Shown here: positions 34,444 through 43,216 of the stretch, piece after piece
Layout of the letters: each line of letters begins with the position of its first letter
Numbering within the stretch: position 1 is the first letter of the stretch
NCBI RefSeq assembly: GCF_014529935.1
Contig: NZ_JACVFC010000006.1
Location: 248,001 to 312,000, forward strand
Direction of reading: 5' to 3'
DNA length: 64,000 bases
Source of the DNA: Chitinophaga qingshengii
Lineage (GTDB): Bacteria > Bacteroidota > Bacteroidia > Chitinophagales > Chitinophagaceae
Position numbers and translations under genes: made by a program
Notes under the pieces: generated by a model
The model's input: only the letters and a program-made list of their open reading frames with translations
Databases searched by the model: none
Told to the model about the DNA's origin: nothing

Positions 34444-34998
34444 ATGCCTTTTTCAGAGACCGGTTTTCCCGGATTAGTCATATACGAACCTACCGTCTTC
34501 GGAGACCATCGCGGATATTTCTTCGAAAGCTATAATGCCAATACCTTCCGCGCCGGCGGCCAGGAATACAATTTTGTACAGGATAACCAGGCCCGTTCTA
34601 CCTACGGTGTGCTGCGGGGCCTGCACTATCAGCTGGAACCCCATGCCCAGACCAAACTGATCAGGGTATTGGAAGGCAGCATCATCGATGCAGTAGTAGA
34701 CCTCCGTAAAGGATCTCCCACCTATGGCAAATCCTACACCATAGAACTGAGTGCAGCCAATAAGCTGCAACTCCTGGTACCCAAAGGATTTGCCCATGGC
34801 TATGCCGTTATCAGCGAAACAGCGGAAGTGATGTATAAATGTGATAATTTTTATCACAAAGGCAGTGAAGGCGGAATTATCTATAATGATCCCGCCCTGG
34901 GCATTGATTGGGGTATTGACCTGGACAAAGCACTGGTATCGGAAAAAGATCTGGTGTTGCCCAAACTGGCAGATGTGACCCATAATTTTGTGTTTTAA
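34444..34998 (+). CDS. rfbC: dTDP-4-dehydrorhamnose 3,5-epimerase
   Basis: Cupin-fold epimerase of 184 residues. Conserved VQDNQARSTYGVLRGLHYQ, KLIRVLEGSIIDAVVDLRKGSPTYG, the LVPKGFAHGYAV and CDNFYHKGSEGGIIYND motifs. Converts dTDP-4-keto-6-deoxyglucose to dTDP-4-keto-L-rhamnose. Third rml gene in the operon. Confidence 0.96.
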   Translation: MPFSETGFPGLVIYEPTVFGDHRGYFFESYNANTFRAGGQEYNFVQDNQARSTYGVLRGLHYQLEPHAQTKLIRVLEGSIIDAVVDLRKGSPTYGKSYTIELSAANKLQLLVPKGFAHGYAVISETAEVMYKCDNFYHKGSEGGIIYNDPALGIDWGIDLDKALVSEKDLVLPKLADVTHNFVF

Positions 34999-35013
34999 CA
35001 GCAGCTATTTGTC

Positions 35014-35880
35014 ATGAAAAACATTCTTATTACCGGCGGACACGGCCAACTGGGACAATCCCTGAAGAAGGCCGGCGAAGCTTATCCACAGTTCAACCTG
35101 GTTTTTACCGACGCCACTGAACTGGATATCACCGACAACGCAGCACTGGCCACCTATTTCGGCGCCAACCAGATAGATGCCTGTATTAACTGTGCCGCCT
35201 ATACGGCAGTTGACAAAGCAGAATCTGATGAAGAAACCGCCTTTCTGCTCAACTTCCAGGCTGTCCTGGCACTGGCGGAAGTATGCGCGCAACACCATAC
35301 ACAACTGATCCATATTTCCACCGATTATGTTTTCAGCGGTAAACAAAATGTGCCTTACACCGAAGAAGACGATACAGACCCGCAAAGCATCTACGGCGCC
35401 TCCAAGCTCCGTGGCGAAGCAGCAGCCGTTGGTTACAACCCCGATACTATCGTGGTCCGCACTTCCTGGCTATACTCAGAATATGCCGTCAACTTCGTAA
35501 AACGGATGCAGGAACTGATGCGTGAAAGAGAAGAACTGAGCGTGGTATTTGACCAGGCCGGTACACCTACCTATGCGGGCGACCTGGCCACCGCCCTGCT
35601 GGACATACTACAGTACAAAGCCAACCACCCCGACGCTACGCTCGGCGGCATATATCATTATAGCAACGAAGGTGTTACCAGCTGGTACGACTTCGCCGTT
35701 ACCATTAAGGAGCTCACCGCTGCCACCACCAGGGTGTTGCCGGTTACCTCCGATAAATACAAAACGGCTGCCGCAAGACCAGCATACAGTGTACTCAATA
35801 AAGAAAAGATCAAAACTACTTTCGGCATACAGATACCTTACTGGCGCGACAGCCTGGTAAAGTGTCTCCGGAGGATGTAA
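35014..35880 (+). CDS. rfbD: dTDP-4-dehydrorhamnose reductase
   Basis: Last step to dTDP-L-rhamnose with NAD(P)H. 288 residues: TGGHGQLGQSLKKAG, INCAAYTAVDKAESDEE, ISTDYVFSGKQNVPYTEEDD and the YGASKLRGE catalytic Tyr-Lys. Last gene of the operon; a strong hairpin terminator follows at 35884-35915. The first rhamnose enzyme, rfbA, is not in this window. Confidence 0.96.
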   Translation: MKNILITGGHGQLGQSLKKAGEAYPQFNLVFTDATELDITDNAALATYFGANQIDACINCAAYTAVDKAESDEETAFLLNFQAVLALAEVCAQHHTQLIHISTDYVFSGKQNVPYTEEDDTDPQSIYGASKLRGEAAAVGYNPDTIVVRTSWLYSEYAVNFVKRMQELMREREELSVVFDQAGTPTYAGDLATALLDILQYKANHPDATLGGIYHYSNEGVTSWYDFAVTIKELTAATTRVLPVTSDKYKTAAARPAYSVLNKEKIKTTFGIQIPYWRDSLVKCLRRM

Positions 35881-35883
35881 ATA

Positions 35884-35915
35884 AAAAAGGCCTTGTAGTG
35901 ATACAAGGCCTTTTT
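35884..35915 (+). terminator. terminator of the sugar-nucleotide operon
   Basis: A 14-bp perfect stem, AAAAAGGCCTTGTA / TACAAGGCCTTTTT, with loop GTGA, directly after the rfbD stop. It is T-rich on both strands and can also serve the convergent secreted-protein gene. Confidence 0.88.
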
Positions 35916-35946
35916 CATTTAGGAATTTATTGATTTACGGATTTTG

Positions 35947-36645
35947 TTATTTTTTGAACCCTGTGATCTCCATACTGCCGGCTTCTTTACCATTATTATA
36001 GGATACGGTCTTCACCGCACCAAAACCCGGCGCAAACCACTCCGTCGCCGTCAGGTCCATCGGCACCGTATTTCCCAGCATCTGCATTTTAAACGACAGG
36101 TGATAATTGATTTTGTAGCAGTCCCAGCTACCAGCAGATGTGATCACTTTTTCCTTGCCCACCACTTTACGGTCACTCACCGTATACGCCACGCCTACAT
36201 CCATACCTCCCAAATTACCGGCCATTTCAAAAGTACCTCCTTTCAGGTCCTGTCCTACCTGCATATTGGCAGGATAAGTCAGGAAAGCATTGGTGGTCTT
36301 CGCTTCCATCTTCAGGTCTTTCAGTTGCGACATAGAAGGCATGCCCATTTTCATATCCACTGCTATTCCTTCGCCGGTGCATTTGAACTGCCCTTCACTG
36401 GTGGTAATCATCTGATTGGTTTTATCATACACTGTAGCAGTGAAATCGGAAGTGGTACCGGCGCCGTCTTTATGAACATTACTGACTTTATACACCGTTT
36501 TGCCCACGGCTGCCTTACTGCCGTCATACATGGTCATTTCCACCTGCGCATTATTGAGCAGGTAATAATAACCGCCACAGTCCTGAGCAGACAGTGATCC
36601 GGCCACCAGTAATAACATCAGGATAAAATATCCTCCTTTTTTCAT
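35947..36645 (-). CDS. secreted hypothetical protein (TapB/DUF3108-like)
   Basis: A 232-residue exported protein: signal peptide MKKGGYFILMLLLVAGSLSA then QDCGGYYYLLNNAQVEMTMYD. The body is beta-rich with VAYTVSDRKVVGKEKV, CYKINYHLSFKMQMLGNTV and a closing TEWFAPGFGAVKTVSYNNGK. The last motif resembles DUF3108 and TapB-like beta-barrel domains (ExWYAPGVGxVK), which I cite from memory. Not a clear enzyme. It stands alone between tyrS (divergent) and the rfb operon (convergent). Function unknown. Confidence 0.8.
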   Translation of the reverse strand: MKKGGYFILMLLLVAGSLSAQDCGGYYYLLNNAQVEMTMYDGSKAAVGKTVYKVSNVHKDGAGTTSDFTATVYDKTNQMITTSEGQFKCTGEGIAVDMKMGMPSMSQLKDLKMEAKTTNAFLTYPANMQVGQDLKGGTFEMAGNLGGMDVGVAYTVSDRKVVGKEKVITSAGSWDCYKINYHLSFKMQMLGNTVPMDLTATEWFAPGFGAVKTVSYNNGKEAGSMEITGFKK

Positions 36646-36787
36646 AACAAATATTTTTTTGGAAATAATATATAACCAGGTGAATCATCTGCCTGGGGCA
36701 GACTGCGTTAAAAATACAGCATTTCCGCAACCCGCCGAAAAAACAGTCGTTTACAGCTAAAACACCCCCTGTTCCCACATTTTTGTG

Positions 36788-36795
36788 TAGGTTTG
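36788..36795 (+). promoter_or_regulatory. candidate -7 box for tyrS
   Basis: TAGGTTTG fits TAnnTTTG, 19 bp before the tyrS ATG. No correctly spaced TTTG upstream. Confidence 0.45.
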
Positions 36796-36814
36796 CAAAA
36801 ATTGTTATTGAATC

Positions 36815-38098
36815 ATGAATCTGATAGAAGAACTGCGCTGGCGGGGTATGCTACAGGATATGATGCCTGGCACGGACGAGCAACTGCAAAAGGAAATGAC
36901 CACCGCTTATATTGGTTTCGACCCTACTGCAGAATCATTGCACATCGGTAGCCTGGTACCCATCCTGCTGCTGGTGCACCTGCAAAAGGCAGGACATAAG
37001 CCCCTGGCGTTAGTAGGCGGCGCTACCGGTATGGTAGGCGACCCCTCATTCAAGGCAGAAGAAAGGAAAATGCTCGACGACGAAACCCTTCAAAAAAATG
37101 TGAATGGTATCCGGAAACAACTGGAGCGCTTCCTGGATTTTGATCCTGCCAAACCTAATGCGGCGGAAATGGTGAATAACTACGATTGGTTTCAACACAT
37201 TTCCTTCCTCGACTTTATCCGCGATACGGGTAAACACATCACCGTCAACTATATGATGGCCAAAGATTCTGTGAAAAAAAGAATCGAAGGCGACAACGGG
37301 ATGTCTTTCACCGAATTTACCTATCAGCTTATTCAGGGATACGACTTCTTTCACCTGTATACCGCCAAAAACTGTAAACTACAGATGGGCGGCTCCGATC
37401 AATGGGGCAATATCGTTACCGGCACGGAACTGATCCGCCGCAAGGCACAGGGCCAGGCCTTCGCCTTCACCTGCCCGCTGATCAAAAAAGCAGATGGCAC
37501 CAAATTCGGTAAAACCGAACAAGGTACCGTATGGCTGGACCCGAAAAGGACTTCGCCTTACACGTTTTATCAGTTCTGGTTCAATACCAGTGATGTGGAC
37601 GCAGAAAGCTATATCAAAATATTCACTTTCCTCGAACAAGAAGAAGTGGATGCATTGATTGAAGAACACAGACAAGATACAGGCAAACGTGTTTTGCAAA
37701 AAAGGCTGGCACAGGAAGTAACCACCTTCATCCATGGTGAAGAAGCATATAAATTCGCAGTATCTGCCTCCTCTATACTCTTCAACAAAAACACGGCAGA
37801 AATATTACTGGCGCTGTCTGAAGACGAGTTAATGGAAGTAATGGAGGGAGTACCTCAACGCGAAGTACCTAAAACCGATCTGGAAGCAGGTAAGGATATT
37901 GTTAGCTTCCTTGCAGATGCCGGTATCTTCACCAGTAAAGGAGAAGCCCGTAAAATGGTACAAGGTGGCGGTATCAGCATCAACAAAACCAAAGTGCCTG
38001 GCATAGACGCAGCTGTTAATACCAGCTCGCTGCTTCGGGATAAATATATTTTGGTACAAAAAGGGAAAGAAAATTATATCCTCGTAAAAGCGGTATAA
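36815..38098 (+). CDS. tyrS: tyrosyl-tRNA synthetase
   Basis: Class I aminoacyl-tRNA synthetase, 427 residues. The HIGH-like motif is HIGS (H43) in SLHIGSLVPI, the KMSKS-like motif is KFGKT in GTKFGKTEQG, and the tyrosine pocket GGSDQWGNIVTG is intact. The C-terminal S4 RNA-binding domain (ARKMVQGGGISINKTKV) is present. Followed by a very long hairpin. Confidence 0.97.
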   Translation: MNLIEELRWRGMLQDMMPGTDEQLQKEMTTAYIGFDPTAESLHIGSLVPILLLVHLQKAGHKPLALVGGATGMVGDPSFKAEERKMLDDETLQKNVNGIRKQLERFLDFDPAKPNAAEMVNNYDWFQHISFLDFIRDTGKHITVNYMMAKDSVKKRIEGDNGMSFTEFTYQLIQGYDFFHLYTAKNCKLQMGGSDQWGNIVTGTELIRRKAQGQAFAFTCPLIKKADGTKFGKTEQGTVWLDPKRTSPYTFYQFWFNTSDVDAESYIKIFTFLEQEEVDALIEEHRQDTGKRVLQKRLAQEVTTFIHGEEAYKFAVSASSILFNKNTAEILLALSEDELMEVMEGVPQREVPKTDLEAGKDIVSFLADAGIFTSKGEARKMVQGGGISINKTKVPGIDAAVNTSSLLRDKYILVQKGKENYILVKAV

Positions 38099-38105
38099 TC
38101 AAACG

Positions 38106-38163
38106 ATATCAACATAAAAAAGGGAAGATCAATACACGATCTTCCCTTTTTTTATGTTGATAT
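38106..38163. terminator. long bidirectional terminator hairpin after tyrS
   Basis: A 25-bp arm (38106-38130) pairs with 38138-38163 with a single-base bulge in the A/T run; 7-base loop. It contains a T-run on each strand and lies between convergent tyrS and the amidohydrolase gene, so it can terminate both. Confidence 0.88.
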
Positions 38164-38168
38164 AGCCG

Positions 38169-39461
38169 TTATTTGATACTGTATTTCTGCTGATATTTTT
38201 CGTACAACTGATGCTGTTTGTTATCCAGGTTGATTTCCCTGCCCTGGATAAAAGCACGGGTAATCACACTGGACTTCATATCCAGCATATCACCGTTGCT
38301 AACCGCAATATTGGCGTCTTTACCGGTTTCCAGTGAACCGGCCACTTTGTCAATACCCAGTATTTTAGCAGCATTCAGCGTTACGGCGGACAAAGCCTCT
38401 TCCCGGCTCAGCCCAAAAGTACTCGCCGTACCGGCTTCGTAACCCAGGTTGCGCTGCTGCCAGAAACCTTCATTGCTGAGGCAAAACAGCACTCCCGCTT
38501 TCTGCAATTGCGCAGCTGTTTTGTAGGGCTGATCAATATCGTCGTCCTGCATCAACGGCAAACTATGCGGTTGCGCCAGTACTACGGCGATATTGTTTTG
38601 TTTCAGCAGGTCGGCAATCTGCCAGGAATCTGCTCCGCCAACAATCACTACCTCCATGTTGAATTCTTTGGCAAAATCAATGGCAATCAGCATTTCCTTT
38701 ACCAGTTCACAGTGGATAAACAGTTTCTGCTCGCGGTTAAACAGCTTACGCATCGCCTCAAACTTAATATTTGTAGCGGCATGTTTATTTTCCGCCAGGT
38801 ATGCTTTGGCTTCACGGAAAAACACCCGTACTTTCTCCACCTGCTCCTGCCCTTCTTTCACGGGGTCTTTCGCTTGCGGTCCGCGGAAACCACGGCCGGA
38901 ACCAAAGTTCACCAGGCGGGGCATAAAGAAATGTAACCCGTTGTCTGTTTTATAGGCAGCGTCTTCCCAGTTCCAGGCATCCAGCTGTACCACGGAAGAA
39001 GTACCGCTGATCACACCACCTTCAGGGGTGACCTGTGCCAGTAAGATACCGTTGGACCGCAGCGTATTGATCACCTTGGAATCGGTGTTATAGGAGATAA
39101 TGGAACGGATGGAAGGGTTGATCTCTCCTACTTCTCTGGCATCGATCGTGGCCCTTACGCTCTCAAACTCCACAAGGCCCAGCTTGGTGTCCGGTGCAAT
39201 GATGCCGGGATACACATGCTGTCCTTTCATATCCAGTACGGTGGCATCGCCGGGGGCAGACACCCCTGCGCCTACCGCGGTAATTTTCCCTTTGGCAAAG
39301 GCAATAGTACCGTTTTCAATGACCTGGCCGTTGCCTACATGGATCACGGCGTTGGTAAGATATACTGGCTTATCCTGCGGACCCGCCGGTGAAATGGTTT
39401 CCTGGGCATAGGCGGAACTTACGCCAAAAGCCAGGGCCAGTAGATATATGCTTCTTTTCAT
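38169..39461 (-). CDS. amidohydrolase-fold secreted protein lacking the HxH metal motif
   Basis: A 430-residue periplasmic protein: signal MKRSIYLLALAFGVSSAYAQ. The amidohydrolase-like frame is visible (VYLTNAVIHVGNGQVIENG, then KGQHVYPGIIAPDTKLG), but where active enzymes have PG-x-D-x-H-x-H this protein reads PGIIAPDTKLG (residues 86-95), so the first metal ligands are missing. Later motifs, LSNEGFWQQ and LNAAKILGIDKVAGSLETGKDANIA, are family-like. It follows the 1021-residue amidohydrolase by 13 bp, so the two are probably one operon and may form a complex. Possibly a non-catalytic partner; inference. Confidence 0.85.
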   Translation of the reverse strand: MKRSIYLLALAFGVSSAYAQETISPAGPQDKPVYLTNAVIHVGNGQVIENGTIAFAKGKITAVGAGVSAPGDATVLDMKGQHVYPGIIAPDTKLGLVEFESVRATIDAREVGEINPSIRSIISYNTDSKVINTLRSNGILLAQVTPEGGVISGTSSVVQLDAWNWEDAAYKTDNGLHFFMPRLVNFGSGRGFRGPQAKDPVKEGQEQVEKVRVFFREAKAYLAENKHAATNIKFEAMRKLFNREQKLFIHCELVKEMLIAIDFAKEFNMEVVIVGGADSWQIADLLKQNNIAVVLAQPHSLPLMQDDDIDQPYKTAAQLQKAGVLFCLSNEGFWQQRNLGYEAGTASTFGLSREEALSAVTLNAAKILGIDKVAGSLETGKDANIAVSNGDMLDMKSSVITRAFIQGREINLDNKQHQLYEKYQQKYSIK

Positions 39462-39474
39462 GATATTTCAGTTT

Positions 39475-42400
39475 TTAGAACCCGGCGCCGGTAGTTAATC
39501 CCAGGCCTTCCTGATGGCCACCCTGCAGATCTTCGCAATGGTACATTTCGTCTGGTGTAAAAGCAGCTTTCTGTGTGGGCGTGCCTTTTTTCTTTTCGCC
39601 CAGCAGTTTCTGTATAAGGCGGTTACGTTCTGCGGCAATACGCTGGCGCAGTTGCAGGTCATAGTCGCGGTCAAATTCCACGATGCCATCTACAATGGTT
39701 TTCTCTGCTTTGGCATAAATGCTCAGCGGATTATCACTCCACAACACCAGGTCAGCGTCTTTACCTACTTTCACGCTGCCCATGCGGTTGTCCACATGCA
39801 GCAGCCGGGCAGGATTGAGCGTCACCATTTTCAGTGCCTCCTCTTCCGGTACGCCGCCATATCTTACCGTTTTACCGGCTTCCTGGTTCAGGCGACGGGC
39901 CATTTCAGCATCGTCGGAGTTGATGGCGGTCACCACCCCTACTTTATGCATAATAGCAGCGTTGTACGGGATAGCGTCCTGCACTTCCATTTTGTATGCC
40001 CACCAATCGGCGAAGGTGCCGGCGCCGGCGCCATGGGCTTTCATTTTGTCGGCCACTTTATAACCTTCCAGGATATGTGTGAAGGTATTGACACGGAAAT
40101 GGAAGCTGTCGGCAACATGCATCAGCATATTGATTTCGCTTTGCACATAAGAGTGGCAGGTGATGAAACGTTTGGCGTTGAGGATTTCCACGAGCGCGTC
40201 CAGTTCCAGGTCGCGGCGTTTATTGGCGCCTTGTTTTTCATAGTCACGGGCACGGGTAAACGCATCAACGTATACCTGTTCCACTCCCATCCTGGTTTGC
40301 GGGAAACGTACCGTATTACGTTCGCCCCAGTTGGATTGTTTTACGTTTTCACCGAGTGCGAACTTGATGAAAGGGTCCCAGTTGGTGACTTTCAACCCTT
40401 CTGCATCCTGCCCCCAGCGCATTTTGATGAGCTGCGACTGGCCGCCGATAGGATTGGCGCTGCCATGCAGCAGGTGTGAGGCGGTGACGCCACCACTCAG
40501 CTGCCGGTAAATGTTCACATCATCCGGGTTGAGCACATCACCGATACGTACTTCGGCGGTAACAGCCTGAGACGACTCGTTCACGCCATTGGAGATAGCG
40601 ATGTGGGAGTGTTCGTCGATAATACCGGCTGACAGGTGTTTGCCGGTACCGTCAATCACACGGGCATTGCCGGCGGACAGGTTTTTACCGATCTGCGCGA
40701 TTTTGCCGGCACGTACCAGTACGTCGGTATTTTCCAGTTTACCGGCTGTTTCGTTGGTCCATACCGTAACGTTTTTAATGAGTATATCCTGTTGTTGCGG
40801 CAGTTTATCCCAGCCATAGCCATTGAAAGGATAATACAACGCCCCTATATCCGCGCGGTTGTTCTTCTTCGCAGAATCTGCTTTAACCGGGGCCGTGCGG
40901 GCAAATACAGCGTTCCAGCGTACATTGGCGCCGGTGGTATCTACACCGGTACCAGACCAGCCGTTGTCGCCGATGAGGCCACTGAGCCGTACGCTGCTGC
41001 GGCCGTTCTTCACCAGTGGCAGGGACAGCGTTACCAGTTTACCGTTGATGTCGATGCGGCCGGGAATAGTATCTTTTTGCAATACCGACAGCAAAGGTGC
41101 AGAGGACGTGCCTTTTACCTCCACCGTGATGCTGCTGCCCGGAGAAAGGGTAACGGTATAAATACCACGGATATCATTCCAGCCATCCTGTTTTACGAGG
41201 TAGCGGTTGCCCTGTACCCAGTTTTGCAGGATAAGTGTATTTTCCTTGAACACCGGACCCGAAGTGATGAGGAAGTTGGCCAGTTTACCGGCTTCCAGGC
41301 TTCCTACTTTATCGTATACTTTCAGGGTGGTAGCAGGTGTTTTAGTGAGTGCTTCCAGTGCTTTCTGTTCGCTCAGCCCGTATTCGATGGCTTTGCGCAC
41401 ACCGGAGAGGAATGATTTCACATCCTTCAGGTCTGCTGCCGTTAGGCAGAACGGGATATTGGCTTTTTCAAAGGCGGCGGGCTGTGAAGGAGCCATCTCC
41501 CAATGTTTCATTTCAGCCAGTGATACAAACCGGGCATCGTTGGGGTCTTCCACATCGATAGCGCCGGGGAAATTAAGCGGCAGGATAAAGGTGGCTTTGG
41601 TGGCGGCTACTTCAGCGATACGCTGGTATTCGTTGCCTCCGGCTTTGATAATATATTGCACCCCAAATTCATCCCCTATTTTATCTGCCCGGAGGGCATC
41701 CCATTTATCTTTTACTTCAAAGATCTGTGGCAGTTGCTGGTTGGCGTTCCAGGCCTGGAGGCTGAGGTTAACGCCTTCCTTAGCCGGCTGCGACTTATAC
41801 CATTGTGCGTCGAGGTAGGTTTGGCGCAGCAGGGCGATGTATCCCATTTGTGAATTGGGATAATTCTGGGTGGAGCTGCCTTTATCGAAAGAATAGCCAG
41901 CCGCTACTTTTTCGCGGATGATCACCTTGTTCTCCTTGTCAGATGCGAGGGTTACCAGTGCGGCAGTACCGCGGGCCACGCCGTCTGTTTGTTGCGTTGC
42001 CACCGTACCAAAGCCGGCTTCCCGCAGGGAGGCTGCTTTCGTATCATCCGTGTTGAACAGGTCGACCGCGTTTACCTCACTTTTAATGGCCTGGTTCCAG
42101 CCATAGGCGCCTTTGGTGTTAGACAGGAACTGTGGTGGCGCATTCCATCCGCCGCTGGTGCGTTTAGGCTCTGCCAGACCGTAGTTGCTGAAGATGTCTA
42201 CAAAAGAAGGATAGATGTACTTCCCTTTACAATCCACCACCACCGCATCTTTCGGGATAGCAGTACCCGGACCCGCAGCCACAATTTTGCCGTCACGGAT
42301 CACCAGCGTAGCATCGCTGAGGGTAGTTTGTGCATCTTTAACGATGGTAGCGTGGGTAAAAGCAAAGCAGCCTTCCTTCGGGTCTGCAATTCCATTTACA

Positions 42401-42540
42401 GGATAGGTTTCCTGTGCATGGGCATAGGAGCCTGCCAACAGTAGCGAGAACACCAGCAGCTTACTGCGGTGCCGGTTCAGGGCATAGGCGACGCCACGGG
42501 AAAGCAGGGCCCTCCCGGGTTTCTCAAAAGCTCTTTTCAT
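39475..42540 (-). CDS. amidohydrolase-family protein with a degenerate and a canonical module
   Basis: A 1021-residue exported protein with a long N-terminus ending in LLVFSLLLAGSYAHAQ (signal about residues 28-42). Module 1 (about 55-460) reads PSFVDIFSNY at 111-120 where the HxH motif is expected, so it looks metal-free. Module 2 (about 600-1000) has a normal site: IIDEHSHIAIS with H644 and H646, GGVTASHLLHGS, and INSDDAEMARR with the catalytic Asp. About 1000 residues matches the double-amidohydrolase proteins of Bacteroidota. Substrates unknown (imidazolonepropionase- or dipeptidase-like). Upstream of the 430-residue relative. Confidence 0.88.
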   Translation of the reverse strand: MKRAFEKPGRALLSRGVAYALNRHRSKLLVFSLLLAGSYAHAQETYPVNGIADPKEGCFAFTHATIVKDAQTTLSDATLVIRDGKIVAAGPGTAIPKDAVVVDCKGKYIYPSFVDIFSNYGLAEPKRTSGGWNAPPQFLSNTKGAYGWNQAIKSEVNAVDLFNTDDTKAASLREAGFGTVATQQTDGVARGTAALVTLASDKENKVIIREKVAAGYSFDKGSSTQNYPNSQMGYIALLRQTYLDAQWYKSQPAKEGVNLSLQAWNANQQLPQIFEVKDKWDALRADKIGDEFGVQYIIKAGGNEYQRIAEVAATKATFILPLNFPGAIDVEDPNDARFVSLAEMKHWEMAPSQPAAFEKANIPFCLTAADLKDVKSFLSGVRKAIEYGLSEQKALEALTKTPATTLKVYDKVGSLEAGKLANFLITSGPVFKENTLILQNWVQGNRYLVKQDGWNDIRGIYTVTLSPGSSITVEVKGTSSAPLLSVLQKDTIPGRIDINGKLVTLSLPLVKNGRSSVRLSGLIGDNGWSGTGVDTTGANVRWNAVFARTAPVKADSAKKNNRADIGALYYPFNGYGWDKLPQQQDILIKNVTVWTNETAGKLENTDVLVRAGKIAQIGKNLSAGNARVIDGTGKHLSAGIIDEHSHIAISNGVNESSQAVTAEVRIGDVLNPDDVNIYRQLSGGVTASHLLHGSANPIGGQSQLIKMRWGQDAEGLKVTNWDPFIKFALGENVKQSNWGERNTVRFPQTRMGVEQVYVDAFTRARDYEKQGANKRRDLELDALVEILNAKRFITCHSYVQSEINMLMHVADSFHFRVNTFTHILEGYKVADKMKAHGAGAGTFADWWAYKMEVQDAIPYNAAIMHKVGVVTAINSDDAEMARRLNQEAGKTVRYGGVPEEEALKMVTLNPARLLHVDNRMGSVKVGKDADLVLWSDNPLSIYAKAEKTIVDGIVEFDRDYDLQLRQRIAAERNRLIQKLLGEKKKGTPTQKAAFTPDEMYHCEDLQGGHQEGLGLTTGAGF

Positions 42541-42734
42541 GTTCGGTTTTTTTTCGATTCAGATTTTCAGTTGCTGGTCTTAAATGTAATAAATGATTGA
42601 TGGCGGAGTTAGTAATTATCCCTTTTTTTTATGAATGGTATCTCCAATAGTTTTTTGCATTAACACGAAAAAGGGATAATTTGAAAAGGGTTTACCATTA
42701 AGTTTGTCTAAATTTCATATAATAATTGCTGACT

Positions 42735-43166
42735 ATGAAGATATTTTCTCTTCCCCCGGTTCTTCTGTTGTGTTGCCTGTTGACGGGCATCCGGTTGACC
42801 ACCTCTGCACAAACGCAGGACAGCGCCTATAACAGGGGCCGCTGGGGCGTAGAAGGCAGGGCAGACAAAATCAGCGATAAAATCTCCAAACAGGTAGGCC
42901 TCAACAAATCGCAATACAAGGAAATTTACGCCATCAATGAGGACATCATCCGCCGGATGGACGTTATCCGCGCTAACACGGAATTGACCCAAAAAGAGCG
43001 GATGCGGCAAATGAAAGCGCTGGAAACAGAGCGCAGCCAGCGTTTTAAGACAGTGCTCTCTGCTACCCAATACAAAAGATGGAATGATTGGGAGATGAGC
43101 AAAAAAGAGCATCTGGAAAAAAAGATGGAAAAGAAAAGACAACGCAAGGAAGCGAATCGTTCCTAA
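42735..43166 (+). CDS. small periplasmic helical protein (Spy/CpxP-like)
   Basis: About 143 residues from the ATG at 42735 (a TTG at 42726 is possible). Signal peptide MKIFSLPPVLLLCCLLTGIRL then TTSAQTQDS. The mature part is almost all helical and highly charged, with LNKSQYKEIYAINEDIIRRMD, LTQKERMRQMKALETERSQRFK and a basic EKKMEKKRQRKEANRS tail. The LTxEQ-like helix repeats resemble periplasmic Spy/CpxP-type proteins, from pattern only. It precedes glycerate kinase by about 50 bp. Confidence 0.75.
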   Translation: MKIFSLPPVLLLCCLLTGIRLTTSAQTQDSAYNRGRWGVEGRADKISDKISKQVGLNKSQYKEIYAINEDIIRRMDVIRANTELTQKERMRQMKALETERSQRFKTVLSATQYKRWNDWEMSKKEHLEKKMEKKRQRKEANRS

Positions 43167-43216
43167 CGAAAAACGACATCATCATTTCAGCTATCAGCGA
43201 CATACAAACCATTTTT

